Of a stretch of 64,000 nt of DNA, positions 33,768-44,820 are shown piece by piece. The DNA comes from Sorex araneus. Taxonomy: Eukaryota > Chordata > Mammalia > Eulipotyphla > Soricidae. A program made the translations under genes and the position numbers. The number at the start of each line of letters is the position of its first letter. Positions within the stretch are counted from its first letter, which is position 1. Below the pieces are notes generated by a model. It saw only the letters and a list, made by a program, of their open reading frames with translations, searched no databases and was not told where the DNA came from. The stretch lies in contig NC_073307.1 in assembly GCF_027595985.1 (NCBI RefSeq), positions 12,220,432 through 12,284,431 on the forward strand, in the 5' to 3' direction.

Positions 33768-33929
33768 TTTTTTTTTTGCTTTTTGGGTTACACCTGGCGA
33801 TGGACATGGGTTACTCCTGGCTCTGCACTCAGGGGTGCTCAGGGGACCATATGAGATGTTGGGATTCGAGCCTGGGTCAGCTGCATGCAAGGCAAACGCC
33901 CTACCCACTGTGCTATCACTCCAGTCCCA
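33768..33929 (-). mobile_element. A-tailed SINE with internal deletion
   Basis: T-run, 'gggttacacctggcgatgga', then the join actcaggggtgctcaggg, where about 20 bp of the body is missing, B-box complement ggattcgagcctgggtc, and head ctatcactccagtccc. Probable TSD aaaggtggttt (about 33755-33765) and aaatgtggttt (about 33929-33939). Confidence 0.85.
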
Positions 33930-33939
33930 AATGTGGTTT

Positions 33940-34654
33940 CTAAATCAGGGCTTAAGACTTATTTCCTATATGAATAGTCTAGTTCTCAGCGTACCAGTAA
34001 TACTTCTGGAATAATTTAAGCAAAAAAGTCATTAGACCAATTTTATGTGGCCTCGCTGAGCAGACTTCCTTTCAGTTTCTGATCTACTTCACTGCTGACA
34101 AAATTCAGCTCAGGGCTGAAGACTTGCAGGGTTTCTACGGCATGATTAACAGCCAGAGGCCTGTTCTGAAAGCCTTGGAGAGCACAATTTGAAATCTATT
34201 CATTTTTTGGAGAGCTGCCATGTCTAAAACTAGACTGGTAAGACTGGATCTTGTAGCTCCTTAAACAAAATAAAGTAAAATAAATGACCTAATATCCAAG
34301 CATCAGTTGTAATTCAAATTTGAAACGGATACAGTAGTAGTAACAGTACTCTCCTTGGATTGCATTTTTCAATGTTCAATAAGAAACCCCATTTCCCAAT
34401 AAAGTCCCATTTTTCTTCCCACCTTTCTTTTGTAAAAGTTCCTGGTGATTACTATTTATAAAAGTTGAAAGATAGTCTGGTGGGGCGAAAAAAATCACTG
34501 GACAGAACTAATTTCTTGTCCCAAATTTTTATTTGCCTTGAAATCTCCATTAAGCAATTTCATCCTATTGAGTGAACATTATTTTCTGATTTGGAAGTTG
34601 CTACAGAAATAATTTTCTTTTCCTACTCATGGGATTTTATTTCAAATGAGTTAA
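33940..34654. other. Anonymous DNA
   Basis: No feature recognised. Confidence 0.4.
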
Positions 34655-34998
34655 CACATATATGTATATTATATATACACACATATATATGTGTGTATTA
34701 TGTACTTTTTAAAGTGTGAAACCTTGTACATCTTTTATTTATAACAAGTGCCTCATTACTTCAATGTATATTGGAGTAACAATTAACATTGGACGTCAAG
34801 GTTATATCCATAAACTTCTGAGTCAAGCTACTGTTTATTAAGATAAATTTCTTAATCTAGAAAATGGAATTTAATAGTCATGTCTACCTCACAGGACTAC
34901 TATAAACATTAAAATAATACATATTAAAATATGTGAAGCACCTATAATAATTATTGTTATAAATATTCAACTATTATATATATATAATATATATATGT
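34655..34998. repeat. AT-rich tract with TA/CA microsatellites
   Basis: tatatgtatattatatatac and tatatatgtgtgtatta near 34659-34699, and a second palindromic TA block (attatatatatataatatat) at 34973-34997, directly before the next element. Confidence 0.8.
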
Positions 34999-35331
34999 CT
35001 GCAGTTTTTCCTCTCAGAGACTCTGGCAAGCTACCAAGAGTATCCTGCCCACATGGCAGAGCCTGGCAAGCTACCCGTGATGTATTCAATAGGTCCAAAA
35101 CAGTAACAATAATGGGCCTTATTCCCCTGGCCCTGAAAGAGCACCCAATGCTGCAGCATTGGGAAGGACGAGTAAGAAGAGGCTGCTAAAATCTCAGGCT
35201 CTTCATGTTCCTGGAGAGAGCGGACACCATTGGGCTACACTAGCACGTGACAAGGACGAATGGAGACGTTACTGGTGCCCGTTGGAGCAAATCCCTGAAC
35301 AACGGGATGACAGCAATACAGTGATACAGTG
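34999..35331 (+). mobile_element. SINE-RTE composite with extended RTE tail
   Basis: Begins in the SINE middle section (gcaagctaccaagagtatcc, ggcagagcctggcaagctac), with the tRNA-like head truncated. Instead of the usual short join it continues through about 85 bp not found in the other copies (aatgggccttattcccctgg to ctaaaatctcaggct). It then continues into about 110 bp collinear with the RTE 3' end at 42250-42375, including attgggctacactagcacg and ggacgaatggagacgttact. Ends in a cagtgata repeat. Confidence 0.85.
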
Positions 35332-35400
35332 ATATGTGCATGATGCTGGGGATGGAGCACACAGAGCAAGTACTCTACCGTCGAGCTATACCCCCAGCCC
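35332..35400 (-). mobile_element. SINE remnant, minus strand
   Basis: gatgctggggatggagcaca, caagtactctaccgtcgagc, tatacccccagccc: promoter half only. Confidence 0.6.
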
Positions 35401-35421
35401 AACACTCAAATACAAAAAGCA

Positions 35422-35530
35422 TTGGTGCTGGGGGCGGTAGCCCAGAGATAGTAGAATGCATTCCTTATTCATACAAAGCCCTGGGTTTCATACCTGGCAC
35501 CACAATAAATATGCATATAAAGTAATAAAT
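35422..35530 (+). mobile_element. Short SINE head with A-rich end
   Basis: ggtgctgggggcggtagccc, B-box-like gggtttcatacctggcacca, then aataaatatgc. A head-only monomer. Confidence 0.55.
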
Positions 35531-35570
35531 ACTGGATCTCTTTATCTATAGTATAGTTACTTGGGAAAAT

Positions 35571-35720
35571 GGGGTCGGACAGAAAGATGGTTCAGTAGCT
35601 AGAGCACAGGCCTTGCCTGCAGGAGCCCTGGCGTCTTATTCCGGGCACCCCAAGTTCCCCAGAGAACTGAGCTGAGAGCAACCTCCAAGTACCAGCGAGG
35701 GTGTCATAAAGCAAGTAGGA
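35571..35720 (+). mobile_element. Old SINE
   Basis: gggtcggacagaaagatggt, cacaggccttgcctgcagga, a decayed B box, body gagctgagagcaacctccaa. Confidence 0.65.
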
Positions 35721-36255
35721 GAATCTGTAAACATACATGTGTCAGCTCTCACCTGCGTCACGTGAGAGGCAAGTGTTTCCACCCTAGACTTGTGCTCCGT
35801 TGGCTCTTTCAAACTTTAAGCCTGTATTCACCAGTCTGTCAAATCCACTCATCTCTTGCATCCAAAAGGCAAAGATCAGTAAACCCTTAAAGCCAGCCTT
35901 TTCACTTCTTTGCAGTTGTTTTTAAGAAACCGAAAGCTACCCTGAGTATGCCTCAGAGCAGGTGCAGAGGCAGAGCAGACGGAGCCCCTTCAGGCCCGGC
36001 TATGGGGTAGGCGGAAAGGAAGCTGTGGGGAAGGCCAATGGGTGATGGGCCTCTCTTCCAGCCGCCCGCCAATGCGCCAGGCCCGGAGCAAGAGAACCTC
36101 CGGCGAGAGAACAACCCACTCCATCACAGTTTGCTCCGTGTCCAACTGTTTTCTGCTTCTGAACAAATGCAAACTCAAATGTCAAAAACCTCACTGGGAC
36201 TTCAGGTATTCTTTTAAGTTAAAAACAACAACAGCAACAACAACAACACCTAAAT
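35721..36255. other. Anonymous DNA
   Basis: No feature recognised. Frames near 35990-36383 overlap on opposite strands and are not known proteins. A (CAA)n stretch lies at about 36222-36247. Confidence 0.4.
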
Positions 36256-36390
36256 TTGGTGTGCTGAAGGAGAGCACTGCAGGTAGGGCACTTGCCTGGC
36301 ATGCAGCCAACCCACCCGCAATCCCCGAAACCCCAGGTGGTTCCTTGAGCATCTTCAAGGGTGATCCCTGCACACAGAGGTAGGAGAACT
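36256..36390 (+). mobile_element. Old SINE
   Basis: gtgctgaaggagagcactgc, gggcacttgcctggcatgca, a decayed B box (cgcaatccccgaaacc), body gggtgatccctgcacacaga. Confidence 0.65.
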
Positions 36391-36459
36391 TAAAGAGATG
36401 GAACATAAGCCTAACATGGGATAAACGCCAAGTTCTGTCCCCAGTACCACATGCATACC
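36391..36459 (+). mobile_element. SINE head remnant
   Basis: gatggaacataagcctaaca, then gttctgtccccagtaccaca. It runs into the CA tract. Confidence 0.45.
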
Positions 36460-36596
36460 ACACACACACACACACACACATGCACACAGAGAAATGCTCT
36501 CTCACTCCCTCTCTCTCTGTCTCTCTCTAAGTCTCTCTGTCTCTGTCACTCTATCTCTGTCACTCTGTCTCTTTGTCTGTCTGTGTGTGTGTATGA
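36460..36596. repeat. Compound CA / TC / TCTG microsatellite
   Basis: CA tract (36460-36486), then tctctc and ctctgtctctgt units up to tgtgtgtgtgtatg. Confidence 0.9.
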
Positions 36597-37794
36597 TATG
36601 TTCTAATACTCATTATTTGCCCTTGTTTCCCTTTTCTTCACCCTTAAATTTATCCTCTACACAGTTATCTTGTTGTTTTTTGGAAAATGAAAATTGTAAC
36701 ACATTGCTATCATATTGATGGACTCTTGAATGGTTTTTATTGCCCATGGATTGAAATACAATTCTTTGTCATTCAGAGCTTTTCATAATTTAGCCCCAAT
36801 CTACTTCTCAGATCCATCCTGTTATTTCCTACACCACCCACCCCTCCCGTGTCACACTCAACCACTGACAGCTCTCATAGATATGCACATAATCTCAACC
36901 TTGGCTCATACCACTCCTTCTGACTAAAGCACCCTGCCTCAGTCTCTCATGAAGCAAATATTTCCTTCATTCTTGGAGCGGGCGAGCTCTTATTTGAAAT
37001 TTTTCAACTCTTTCCCCACTTTCCAGAGAGATTATTTGCTCTTAATTATTTCCAGATTAGTAATCACTGGAGTTAAAGCCACAGTTTTTAAAGCTGCCTG
37101 ATTCTTCTCTGATCCCCAAACTCCTGAAAGTTCAAATTCAGCAGTTGTGGAGGAGCTCGGAGTCTACTGTTCTGCTGTCCCAGCCTGAACAATGCCACTT
37201 CACGATTGACTAAACCCTGAGCACTAAACCTTTTTCTTAAAGCGTGACGCAGAGTCATGCTAGAATGAGCCAGATGGAGAACGTGTTGGAACCTACGATT
37301 CCAGGTCTGAGCAAACCATTCATTGTGTTGGGTAGGTGTGACGGGCAGGAGTCCTGGAGAGGTGAAATCAGACCCAGTTACTTCAAGCTGTCCCAAATAC
37401 CAACGAACCAGGGATTGAAGATATAAGGTGAAACAAAGGGGCACAACTATTAGCTATAAGAAAAAAAAAAAAGAAAAAGAAAAGCACAGATTACTTAAGA
37501 TGCCTCTGTAACATGGTACCTGTGGAAAACTGGGGAAGGAGGTGAAGAAGCACAACTGAACTAGTTTTGAGCAACTACAGTTTCAGTTTTTAGGAGACAT
37601 CAAGGGCCTTGGTTCATTCAGATCTTTAGAACCATCTCCCTAGAACGGCAGCACTACCTCTCAATGAGTCACTGAGTACAGAATTCTTGCCGTGCTCCTC
37701 ATTCACAGAATATGTGGCTCCTTTTGAAGACTTCCGTTTAAACAACCATGTGAAGAGTCTCCCATCCCCCTCTGCTGCCCTTGCTGTCTTAAGT
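36597..37794. other. Anonymous DNA
   Basis: Longest frame is minus strand 37088-37444 (118 codons). It has no signal peptide, repeat or motif that I recognise. An A-run lies at 37460-37472. Confidence 0.4.
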
Positions 37795-37930
37795 ACAATC
37801 TGCTCATTCAATGAAGAAATGCCCAAAGAGAAAAATGCAATAATAGGTCATCGTTGGAAGATACAATCTGCTCATTCAAGGAAGAAATGCCCAAAGAGAA
37901 AAATGCCTTTGCAGATCATTGTTAGAACCC
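37795..37930. repeat. 68-bp tandem duplication
   Basis: Unit 1 at 37795-37862, unit 2 at 37863-37930. Both begin acaatctgctcattcaa and share gaagaaatgcccaaagagaa. The second half of the unit has diverged more than the first. Confidence 0.85.
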
Positions 37931-38164
37931 AGGATTTTCCAGTTGGAATTTTTAGAAATTTTTTTATTTCACGCTTCTTTAACCTTTTTCATAATGTGGT
38001 GCACATGAAAAACGATGCTCTTCTGACACACTGGGATAAGATGAAATGGTCAAAGATTAAGGGAGATGGTAAGGGTCTTGGCTGCCGGGATTAAAGAGAT
38101 CAAATCACCCACATATGGATCCCATACTTCTTGGGAAAATATACCAGAGAATACCCCCAAGGAC
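37931..38164. other. Anonymous DNA
   Basis: A plus-strand frame (37687-38094) spans the tandem duplication, but nothing supports coding. Confidence 0.4.
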
Positions 38165-38245
38165 TTCTGGGCTGGAGGGCTAGCCCAGAGCTAAGCTGAG
38201 TATCACTGGGCTTCTGGGGGTGGCCCCTATAATAAACAGATAAAT
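38165..38245 (+). mobile_element. SINE fragment
   Basis: ctgggctggagggctagccc head, then directly the tail side ctgggggtggcccctataat. Internally deleted. Confidence 0.5.
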
Positions 38246-38369
38246 AGTGATTTAGTATGACTCACCCACACGAAGTTTATACTATACCATCCTACTGTAC
38301 CTACGGTGTTTCATTTTACTTAGAAAGAGTCTGACTAGCGGTTTTGTGTTCATTAATTTTGACTGTTGT

Positions 38370-38510
38370 ATCACACGTACTGGTTCTTGGGGCTATTCCA
38401 AGCTCTGTGCTCAGGTATCACTTCCAGCATGACTCAGGGATCACTTCCAGCCTGGAACCCAGGCCTCCCACATGCTTTGTATTTGTTCATTGCGATGTTT
38501 CTGGCCCCTG
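38370..38510 (-). mobile_element. Old SINE, minus strand
   Basis: tatcacacgtactggttctt, ctgtgctcaggtatcacttc, ggaacccaggcctcccacat, gatgtttctggcccc. Confidence 0.65.
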
Positions 38511-38514
38511 ACTT

Positions 38515-39104
38515 TTGAAGGAGACTTTTTAGGAGACTCTATGAAAATTAAACATTCACATAGTAAGCAGACTAATTCTGCTTAAATTGTATGTTTACTT
38601 CACCCATCCATTTCATTACAACACATTTATTAATTGCGAACAGTGTATCATGCACTATTCTTGGACTAGAGATATAGCAGAGAACAAAACAATAACTCAT
38701 GTCTGGTGGTGCTTGCATTAATATGGAAAGTTTTAAGGAAAAAAAGTAATCAGAGAGAAGATAACAAATTCTCAGGGGAGGGAGAGTAGGTGTTATATTT
38801 TTAACAGGCTAGTGAAGAAATGCATCACTGGGACGGTGGCATTGAGTAAGTACCCAGAGGTAGTTTGGGAGAGAGCCACACAGATAGATATCTTAGAAGA
38901 AAGCGCTTCTGGAAGAGATGATAGCTTAGAATGTTTGAGAAAATCAAGGAAACCTATGAGTGTAGGGCAGCATTAAGGAAGAAAAAGAATAGAAGGTATG
39001 GACAGAGAGTATCAAATGACTTAAATTGCTAGCTAGAGTGTGGAGGAAGTTTTCAGATCATCCTTGGCTTTCACCCTAAGATAGGAAGTCACTGGAGTTT
39101 CTTT
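38515..39104. other. Anonymous DNA
   Basis: No feature recognised. Confidence 0.4.
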
Positions 39105-39460
39105 TTGTTGTTTAGTTTTTTGGCACCATGATTTACATAGTTGTTTACAATTAGTTTTCAGACTTACAATGTTTCCCCCTCAAATCCCCATCCCTCAACC
39201 ACTGACCCCAGCATTTCTCCGACTCCATGTCCTGACTCTTTGACAGATAGAGTTTTAATTGTAACTTAGGTCCCATGCTTACAGTAGTGTTGGGTCTAGT
39301 GGTACAGATATGTACCTATATTTGTCTCTCCATCACAGAAGGACCCAAGGCCCTTGATCCTCACTTCTATGTATGCCTCCAGGCCTCCTCTTCTCGCTTT
39401 TTCCCTTCATTTGGCATTTTTGCTTCTGTAATCTATAGTCATGGGAGTATTTTAAGTAAA
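39105..39460 (-). mobile_element. Old L1 3' UTR, minus strand
   Basis: T-rich start, ggcaccatgatttacatagt, ccccatccctcaaccactga, ctaagtatgcctc-type sequence: the order of a diverged L1 3' UTR (compare 44860-45200). Confidence 0.5.
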
Positions 39461-40387
39461 GAAGTTCGATGACTTGATTTTAATTTTTAAAAGGTTCTAG
39501 TTACATCTAGATAGACTTAGGGGCGATGTATGTGGAAATAGAAGACTGTGTGACAGGAGAGGTGTGAAATTATTATGATACTCTAAGAGAGATGGATCAG
39601 AGTTATCACCGTGGTGGTAGTTAGTAGGGTCAGTTCTGGATTTCTTTTTTAAGCCCTCAAAGTAGATCCGGTATTTGTTGACAGATTTACTCACCAGATT
39701 TGATAAGGAGTGTGAGAGAAAGAGGAAAGGAAGAGAGAAGATGAGTATAAATAGGAAAGAGAAGAGTTTCAAAGACAACCAGAATATCAATTAACAAAGA
39801 GGAATTCTTCCACTCTCAAGAATTTCAGTATCATCTAAGTACAGAAAACTATCTGATGTCTATTTCCATCTCAGTGTTCTTCCTGAAATGCAAGCCCCTA
39901 TATCCTGTTGGCTACTCTGCATCTCCAGTTGGCTATCCAAGAGACATCGCAAAATTGACATGCCCAACTTTGAGCTTTTGGAATTTCCTCCAAGAACCAA
40001 TGATCTCAATCTTCCCAATGTCCATTCTTCCCATTATTCTGGCACATTCTTTCCATGATTCGAGGCCCTAAACATGGAACCCTTTTGCTCTCCCATACCC
40101 GATATCTAATTCCTCTATAAATCACATTGGTTTGCTTTCAAAATCAATTTGAAATCTGTTCACTTCTCACCACCTCAGCTGATCAGCCACCACTGTCTTT
40201 CGCTTAGATCATCTAAGTATCCTGCTCTGTTTCTGCTCCAGTGAGGTAGGTCTGTTCTCTACAAAACAGCTAGAGAGCTGCTATGAGAAGTCAAATTCTT
40301 CTATGTCATTTCTCTGGACAAAGTTTTCTAAGCACTCAGATTGCTTCAAGTCCTTATCAGGCCCCAAATTACCTGTGACCAACTTCC

Positions 40388-40390
<3 letters not shown>
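39461..40390. other. Anonymous DNA
   Basis: No feature recognised. Confidence 0.4.
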
Positions 40391-40458
<68 letters not shown>

Positions 40459-40488
40459 TGTGTCTGTGTGTCTGTGTGTGTGTGTGTG
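40391..40488. repeat. (TC)25 followed by (TG)n microsatellite
   Basis: A pure TC tract of 50 bp passes directly into a TG tract with tctgtg interruptions. Confidence 0.98.
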
Positions 40489-41364
40489 ATTCTCTCTTCA
40501 CGTTTCTCAAATATGCCAGACATGCTGCCAGCTCAGGACTTCTGCATTTGACCCTTCTACTTGGGGTGTTCTAAAATATCCTCACAGCTTCCTCCTGCCT
40601 TTCCTTCATGGCTTTACATATACGTCACCTTTGACATCATAACCTCATAAAATATCATATCCATAAAATATCATATCCCCTCCCTCAACTCTGCACCCTG
40701 GCTTCCTTGCTTCATCGTGTTTCTTACAACTAACCTATAGTCCATTTTCCTTGTGTTTTTATCTCCCACTAGAAAGAAAGCACCATGAAGATTGGAATTT
40801 AAACATTTTTACTTACTACTTCGCGCTTAGAGTAACACCTGATCTATGACAGGTGATTAATAAATATTTGTCGAATGAATAAACTAAAAAGGATCCGAAA
40901 AGGAAATCAGGAGTATGTGGTTTTCTAGAGGCAAGAAATAAAGGCTTTCAAGAAAAAAAGTAATACTGCAGATTTGTTCTTGAGTTATGATCTGTGTGTT
41001 TATTTGAGATGTCTTGAGGTTGAGTTTTCTTGGCATGCCCACCATTTCATCATCCAGAGTTTTGTTACAACACATGGGAGCTTGAGGTTCTCATTACTCC
41101 TGGATCTAACATTGTTTATCCTAGAATTATGAGATTAGAATGAAAACTAGATGGTGAAGAGCACTGCAAAGAATAAATGTATATTACATTCCTGCTGAGT
41201 ACCAAGCTTCATACCATATTACTAAAGGAATATTTTCCACATACCTACCATATTTCAATACTATTTCAAACACGAGGGTTACAAAGTGACTCAGTCTACT
41301 GGGTAGTAAAACATGAGAGCCTTGTTAGGATAGAGACTGAATACAATAATGTGCATAGGAATAT
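40489..41364. other. Anonymous DNA
   Basis: No feature recognised. Confidence 0.4.
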
Positions 41365-41402
41365 CTCACACACATACACACACATACACACGCGCGCACG
41401 CC
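41365..41402. repeat. CA-rich tract ending in CG repeats
   Basis: cacacatacacacacataca then cacgcgcgcacgc. Alternating purine-pyrimidine throughout. Confidence 0.85.
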
Positions 41403-41499
41403 AGGAGAGAAATTATACCAAGAACAAGCAGGAACTCTACTTGGAAAGGTCAGGGAAAGATCAAAGAGGCAGACATACTTCTAGAATAAAGCCACTGCA

Positions 41500-42392
41500 A
41501 AATCAGTGGAGATGTGCCAAGGAAGGTAGTCAGTTGGCAGAGAGGGAGAAAAATAGTTGTTAATGAAACTGATGATGACATCGTTCTCATAACACCAAAC
41601 ATTAGCCAAGCGGCACAAATGCTGGCTGACTTCGACCAAGAGTGTGGAAAGGTCGAACTACACCTGAATCTCACGAAAACAAAGTTTATGAAAATTGAAC
41701 TAGTCCCTGGTGTTCCATTTGCTCTCAATGGAATGAACATCTCTGAATGCAGCAGCTATGTGTACCTGGGTCGAGAACTCAACATGAGGAATGACTTGGG
41801 CCAGAACTGCGCAGGAGGAAGAGAGCAGCATGGAACGCCTTCAAGAGCGTCGAATAAGTGGTTAAAGGACGAAGAACCTCAGGCTCTTTTCGACTCCACC
41901 ATTCTTCCTGTACTAACATACGTCTCAGAGACCTGGGCCCTATGCAAACAGGATGAGAATGCTACTCGGGTCTCCCAAAGAAGAATCGAAAGAGCCATGC
42001 GAGGAGTATCACATTTCACTCAAGCGAGAGAAGGAATCCGGAGTTCTGATCTCCACTGATAGTCAAGAATCAGCTGTCTCATTTGCCAAGGCGTCGAAAA
42101 TCACATGGGTGGGACATATAATGCGATTCAGAGACGACAACTGGACTAGAGCTGTTACCGACTGGATTCTACAGGATATCAAAAGACTGTGTGGCTGCCC
42201 ACCAACGAGATGGTCGGACTTCTTCATCAAAACCCTGAATGAATGGTTTGAGGCTCTTTCTGTTCCTGGAGTGAGCAGATATCATTGGGCTACACTAGCA
42301 CGCAACAGGGACAAATGGAGATGTTACTGGCACCTGCTTGAGCAAATTGAGGATCAACGGGATGACAAGTGACAAGTGATACGATGAAACTT
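41500..42392 (+). pseudogene. RTE-type LINE, 3' fragment of the reverse transcriptase ORF (decayed)
   Basis: 5'-truncated copy of an RTE-clade non-LTR retrotransposon. The reverse transcriptase would copy the element's RNA at the target site. The catalytic region survives as TDDDIVLITP (about 41571-41600), where the family usually has FADDIVL. Downstream are NLTKTKFM, FALNGMNISECSSYVYLG, LTYVSETWAL, IRSSDL, KASKITWVGHIMRFRDD, RPPTRWSDFF-type sequence (here CGCPPTRWSDFF) and HWATLARNRDKW, ending EQIEDQRDDK-stop at 42370-42372. The frame shifts near 41805, 41865 and 42010-42060, so it is inactive. The 3' end is aagtgacaagtgat, not poly(A). The C-terminal wording resembles RTE elements of parasitic nematodes and fits the element I recall as RTE1_Sar of the common shrew. 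The 5' boundary is uncertain. Confidence 0.9.
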
Positions 42393-42461
42393 CGGGTCAC
42401 AAAGCAAAGAAAATGGGGAGAGGCCTAAGATGTCTACCACCCTCAGCCCAAATGTGATTTT

Positions 42462-42620
42462 AGAGCTGAGAAAATAGCTGAAAGGACTGGAACACATGTT
42501 TAGACGTGCAAGGCCCAAGAACAATTCCCACTAGATACTGCATGGCCCCCCAAGAACCACCGGGGGTACCCCCTGAGCACTGCTGGCAGATGGAGATGGA
42601 GAAGATGGAGATCCAGAGAA
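42462..42620 (+). mobile_element. Old SINE
   Basis: agctgagaaaatagctgaaa head, decayed B box (aacaattcccactagata), body accccctgagcactgctggc. Confidence 0.65.
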
Positions 42621-43189
42621 CAAACAAAAAATATCAACAACAAAAATGCAGTTGTAATATAATTTTCTGTTATATAAAATGAAAAGCATCAAAGAGCAAG
42701 AAGTCTGGGACTGCAGCTTTGGCTGCAAGCTCGGAAAGCAGAGCCAAGAGTAAAAGACTGAGTTTTACATCCTCCTCAATCCATTTTGACTAACATCACA
42801 CCAGTCTATCCAGATCTATGCATCAAGAGCCAACAAACCAGATTATTAAGTCCCCTTTTTGGTTGGGAGGGTTGGGCTTCCTCTTTCTGGCCTAAAAACT
42901 CCTAAGTGCTTGCTTGGACTTATAGAAAGACAAGACCGAAAGAGGAATTCAGATGATTCCTGTTGGGTGGGTAGCTATGTATATGCTATCTGATACTGAG
43001 AAGTCAGGATGCGGAACGATTTGGAATGGAATGATATAATAGACAATCTGGAACATGTCCATGTTGAGCTGGTTGCAGGCCACCAGAATGTAGATTCTGG
43101 TTGCAGTTTGGAAACAGAGGTGAGAAGACCAGGTGATAAGTCAGATTATACTGATAAGGTCACTGGTCAATGGCTCAAGAGTAGTTTCT
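42621..43189. other. Anonymous DNA
   Basis: No feature recognised. Confidence 0.4.
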
Positions 43190-43368
43190 GGGGGCTGGAG
43201 CGATAGCACAGCAGGTAGGCCATTTGCCTTCCACGCAGCCGACCCAGATTCAATTCCCAGCATCCCATATGGTCCCCTGAGCACTGCTAGGAGTAATTTT
43301 TGAGTACACGAGCCAGGAGTAACCCCTGTGCATCACCTGGTGTGACCCAAAATGAAAAAAAAAAAAAC
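43190..43368 (+). mobile_element. A-tailed SINE, plus strand
   Basis: The only younger A-tailed copy on the plus strand: ggggctggagcgatagcaca, B-box-like gattcaattcccagca, body cccctgagcactgctaggag, then gtgtgacccaaaatgaaaaa and an A-run. It shows the head-to-tail order directly. Flanks agtagtttctg and agtaactcctg may be a decayed TSD. Confidence 0.9.
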
Positions 43369-43904
43369 AGTAACTCCTGTGAGCAGATGGACCACAGTTT
43401 CCTTCTCTAAGAATAATGATATTTGGAAACCAGCATGTCAAGAAACTGTCCCAAGTACAGTGTGCCCTGGGGATGGCATGGTGGAAGGCCTCTGCATTGA
43501 ACAATCTGTCCCTGAGGCCACACCTTAATACACACTTCCTTTTGCCTTTCTTGGCACTTCTTCCCTGCCACCAGCACTTCTCCCCATTGACCAAACATCA
43601 CGGACTTTTATCACCAGAACATCATCAGAACTTTTATTGTTTTATATGTCAATATTTTTTATTTTTCTTCCAAAACATATGTTTAAGTTTCTTTTTCAAA
43701 ACACACAGACACGTACCCCACCCCCATGCCACACAACTGGTTTTTCTTTCTAAAACTGAACTCTCTCTTACCTCTTGTTCAGGATCCGTGTTTTCAAATA
43801 AGTAGTTTCCATTTGCATCTTATGCTTCTTGACCACTTATTCTTACCTTAAACTTAAAAAAAGAAAAGTGAGTTCTCTTACTCCAGCATTAAAAAGATGT
43901 ATCG
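43369..43904. other. Anonymous DNA
   Basis: The plus-strand frame at 43416-43805 (129 codons) overlaps minus frames and has no recognised motif. Confidence 0.4.
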
Positions 43905-44045
43905 AAGGCCAGGAGAGAAGATGGAGATTGGGTTGTGTGACCTTCATGTACCAAGCCTAGCTCTAGCCCTAGCACCACTTGACTTCCTCAGCATTCCTGG
44001 ATGCATCTCTGGAGACTCCTGAGCACTGACCCTCTTGGTCACTTG
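43905..44045 (+). mobile_element. Old SINE
   Basis: aaggccaggagagaagatgg head, decayed promoter region, body ggagactcctgagcactgac. Confidence 0.5.
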
Positions 44046-44820
44046 GCAACATGGGGCCTAAAGCAGCACCATATCCTTTGTCCAGAGCAATCTCACCAGT
44101 CCCATCGGCCGAAGTGTTGCTAGGAGAAGCTCCTGTGTCACTTGAGTACCACCTGGAAGGCCCCCCTCCCAAGAAAAGGTGTCTGGATTCTGCCAATGAC
44201 CAGCTCTTACATAATGCGACCACCTTTTTTCCTGTCTCAGTGGTCGATCTGATGCCCTGAAATTCTTCCTCCTGTCTCAATTTGGTTCTTTCCTAGTTCT
44301 TTTCCAGTGTCTTTAACTTTGGCTTCATAATCTAGTTATTCTCCCGACAAGTATTCATTCAATATTTCTTTATGCAATCCATCAAATATGTTTCAGACAG
44401 TGACATTTTAACTCTGAAAAATGTCATAGTTAATGAGGAAAGAAAGTGGCAGGTGATCTTGGATTCAGGGCAACTAGTCAATGGAAGTTAGATGGTGAGC
44501 AAAGTCCCAGAATAAGGAGAGTTATTGATTCTATTCGAATGTTGTTCATACTATTTAATTCAGATGTTATGGATGACATTAGGTTCTGGTGTACTGATAA
44601 ATCACTGCTACAAAGGATTTAGACCCATCACAAACATTAGACCCATTACTCTTCCCTTATGAAAGCTTTCTTTCTGGAAATCCCTTTTCTGTCCTATCCA
44701 AGCTTTGCTTGTGTGTGTGTGCGAGACTATGGAAGCCAAGTCATAGCTTTTCTGTGAGCCTGGCATGGGACTTACACACTCTGTGCAGTTCATTTGCCAA
44801 AGGGAATCAGACCAACTTAT
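44046..44820. other. Anonymous DNA
   Basis: A TG tract lies near 44710-44721. No other feature. Confidence 0.4.

Noticed and set aside
37088..37444. 118-codon minus-strand ORF
   Set aside because: I could not relate it to any protein or transposon. No start context or exon boundaries.
40303..40574. Serine/leucine or cysteine/valine repeat ORFs
   Set aside because: Translation of the TC and TG microsatellite.
41500..42372. Functional RTE retrotransposon
   Set aside because: 5'-truncated, with several frameshifts, and the catalytic context altered from FADD to TDDD.
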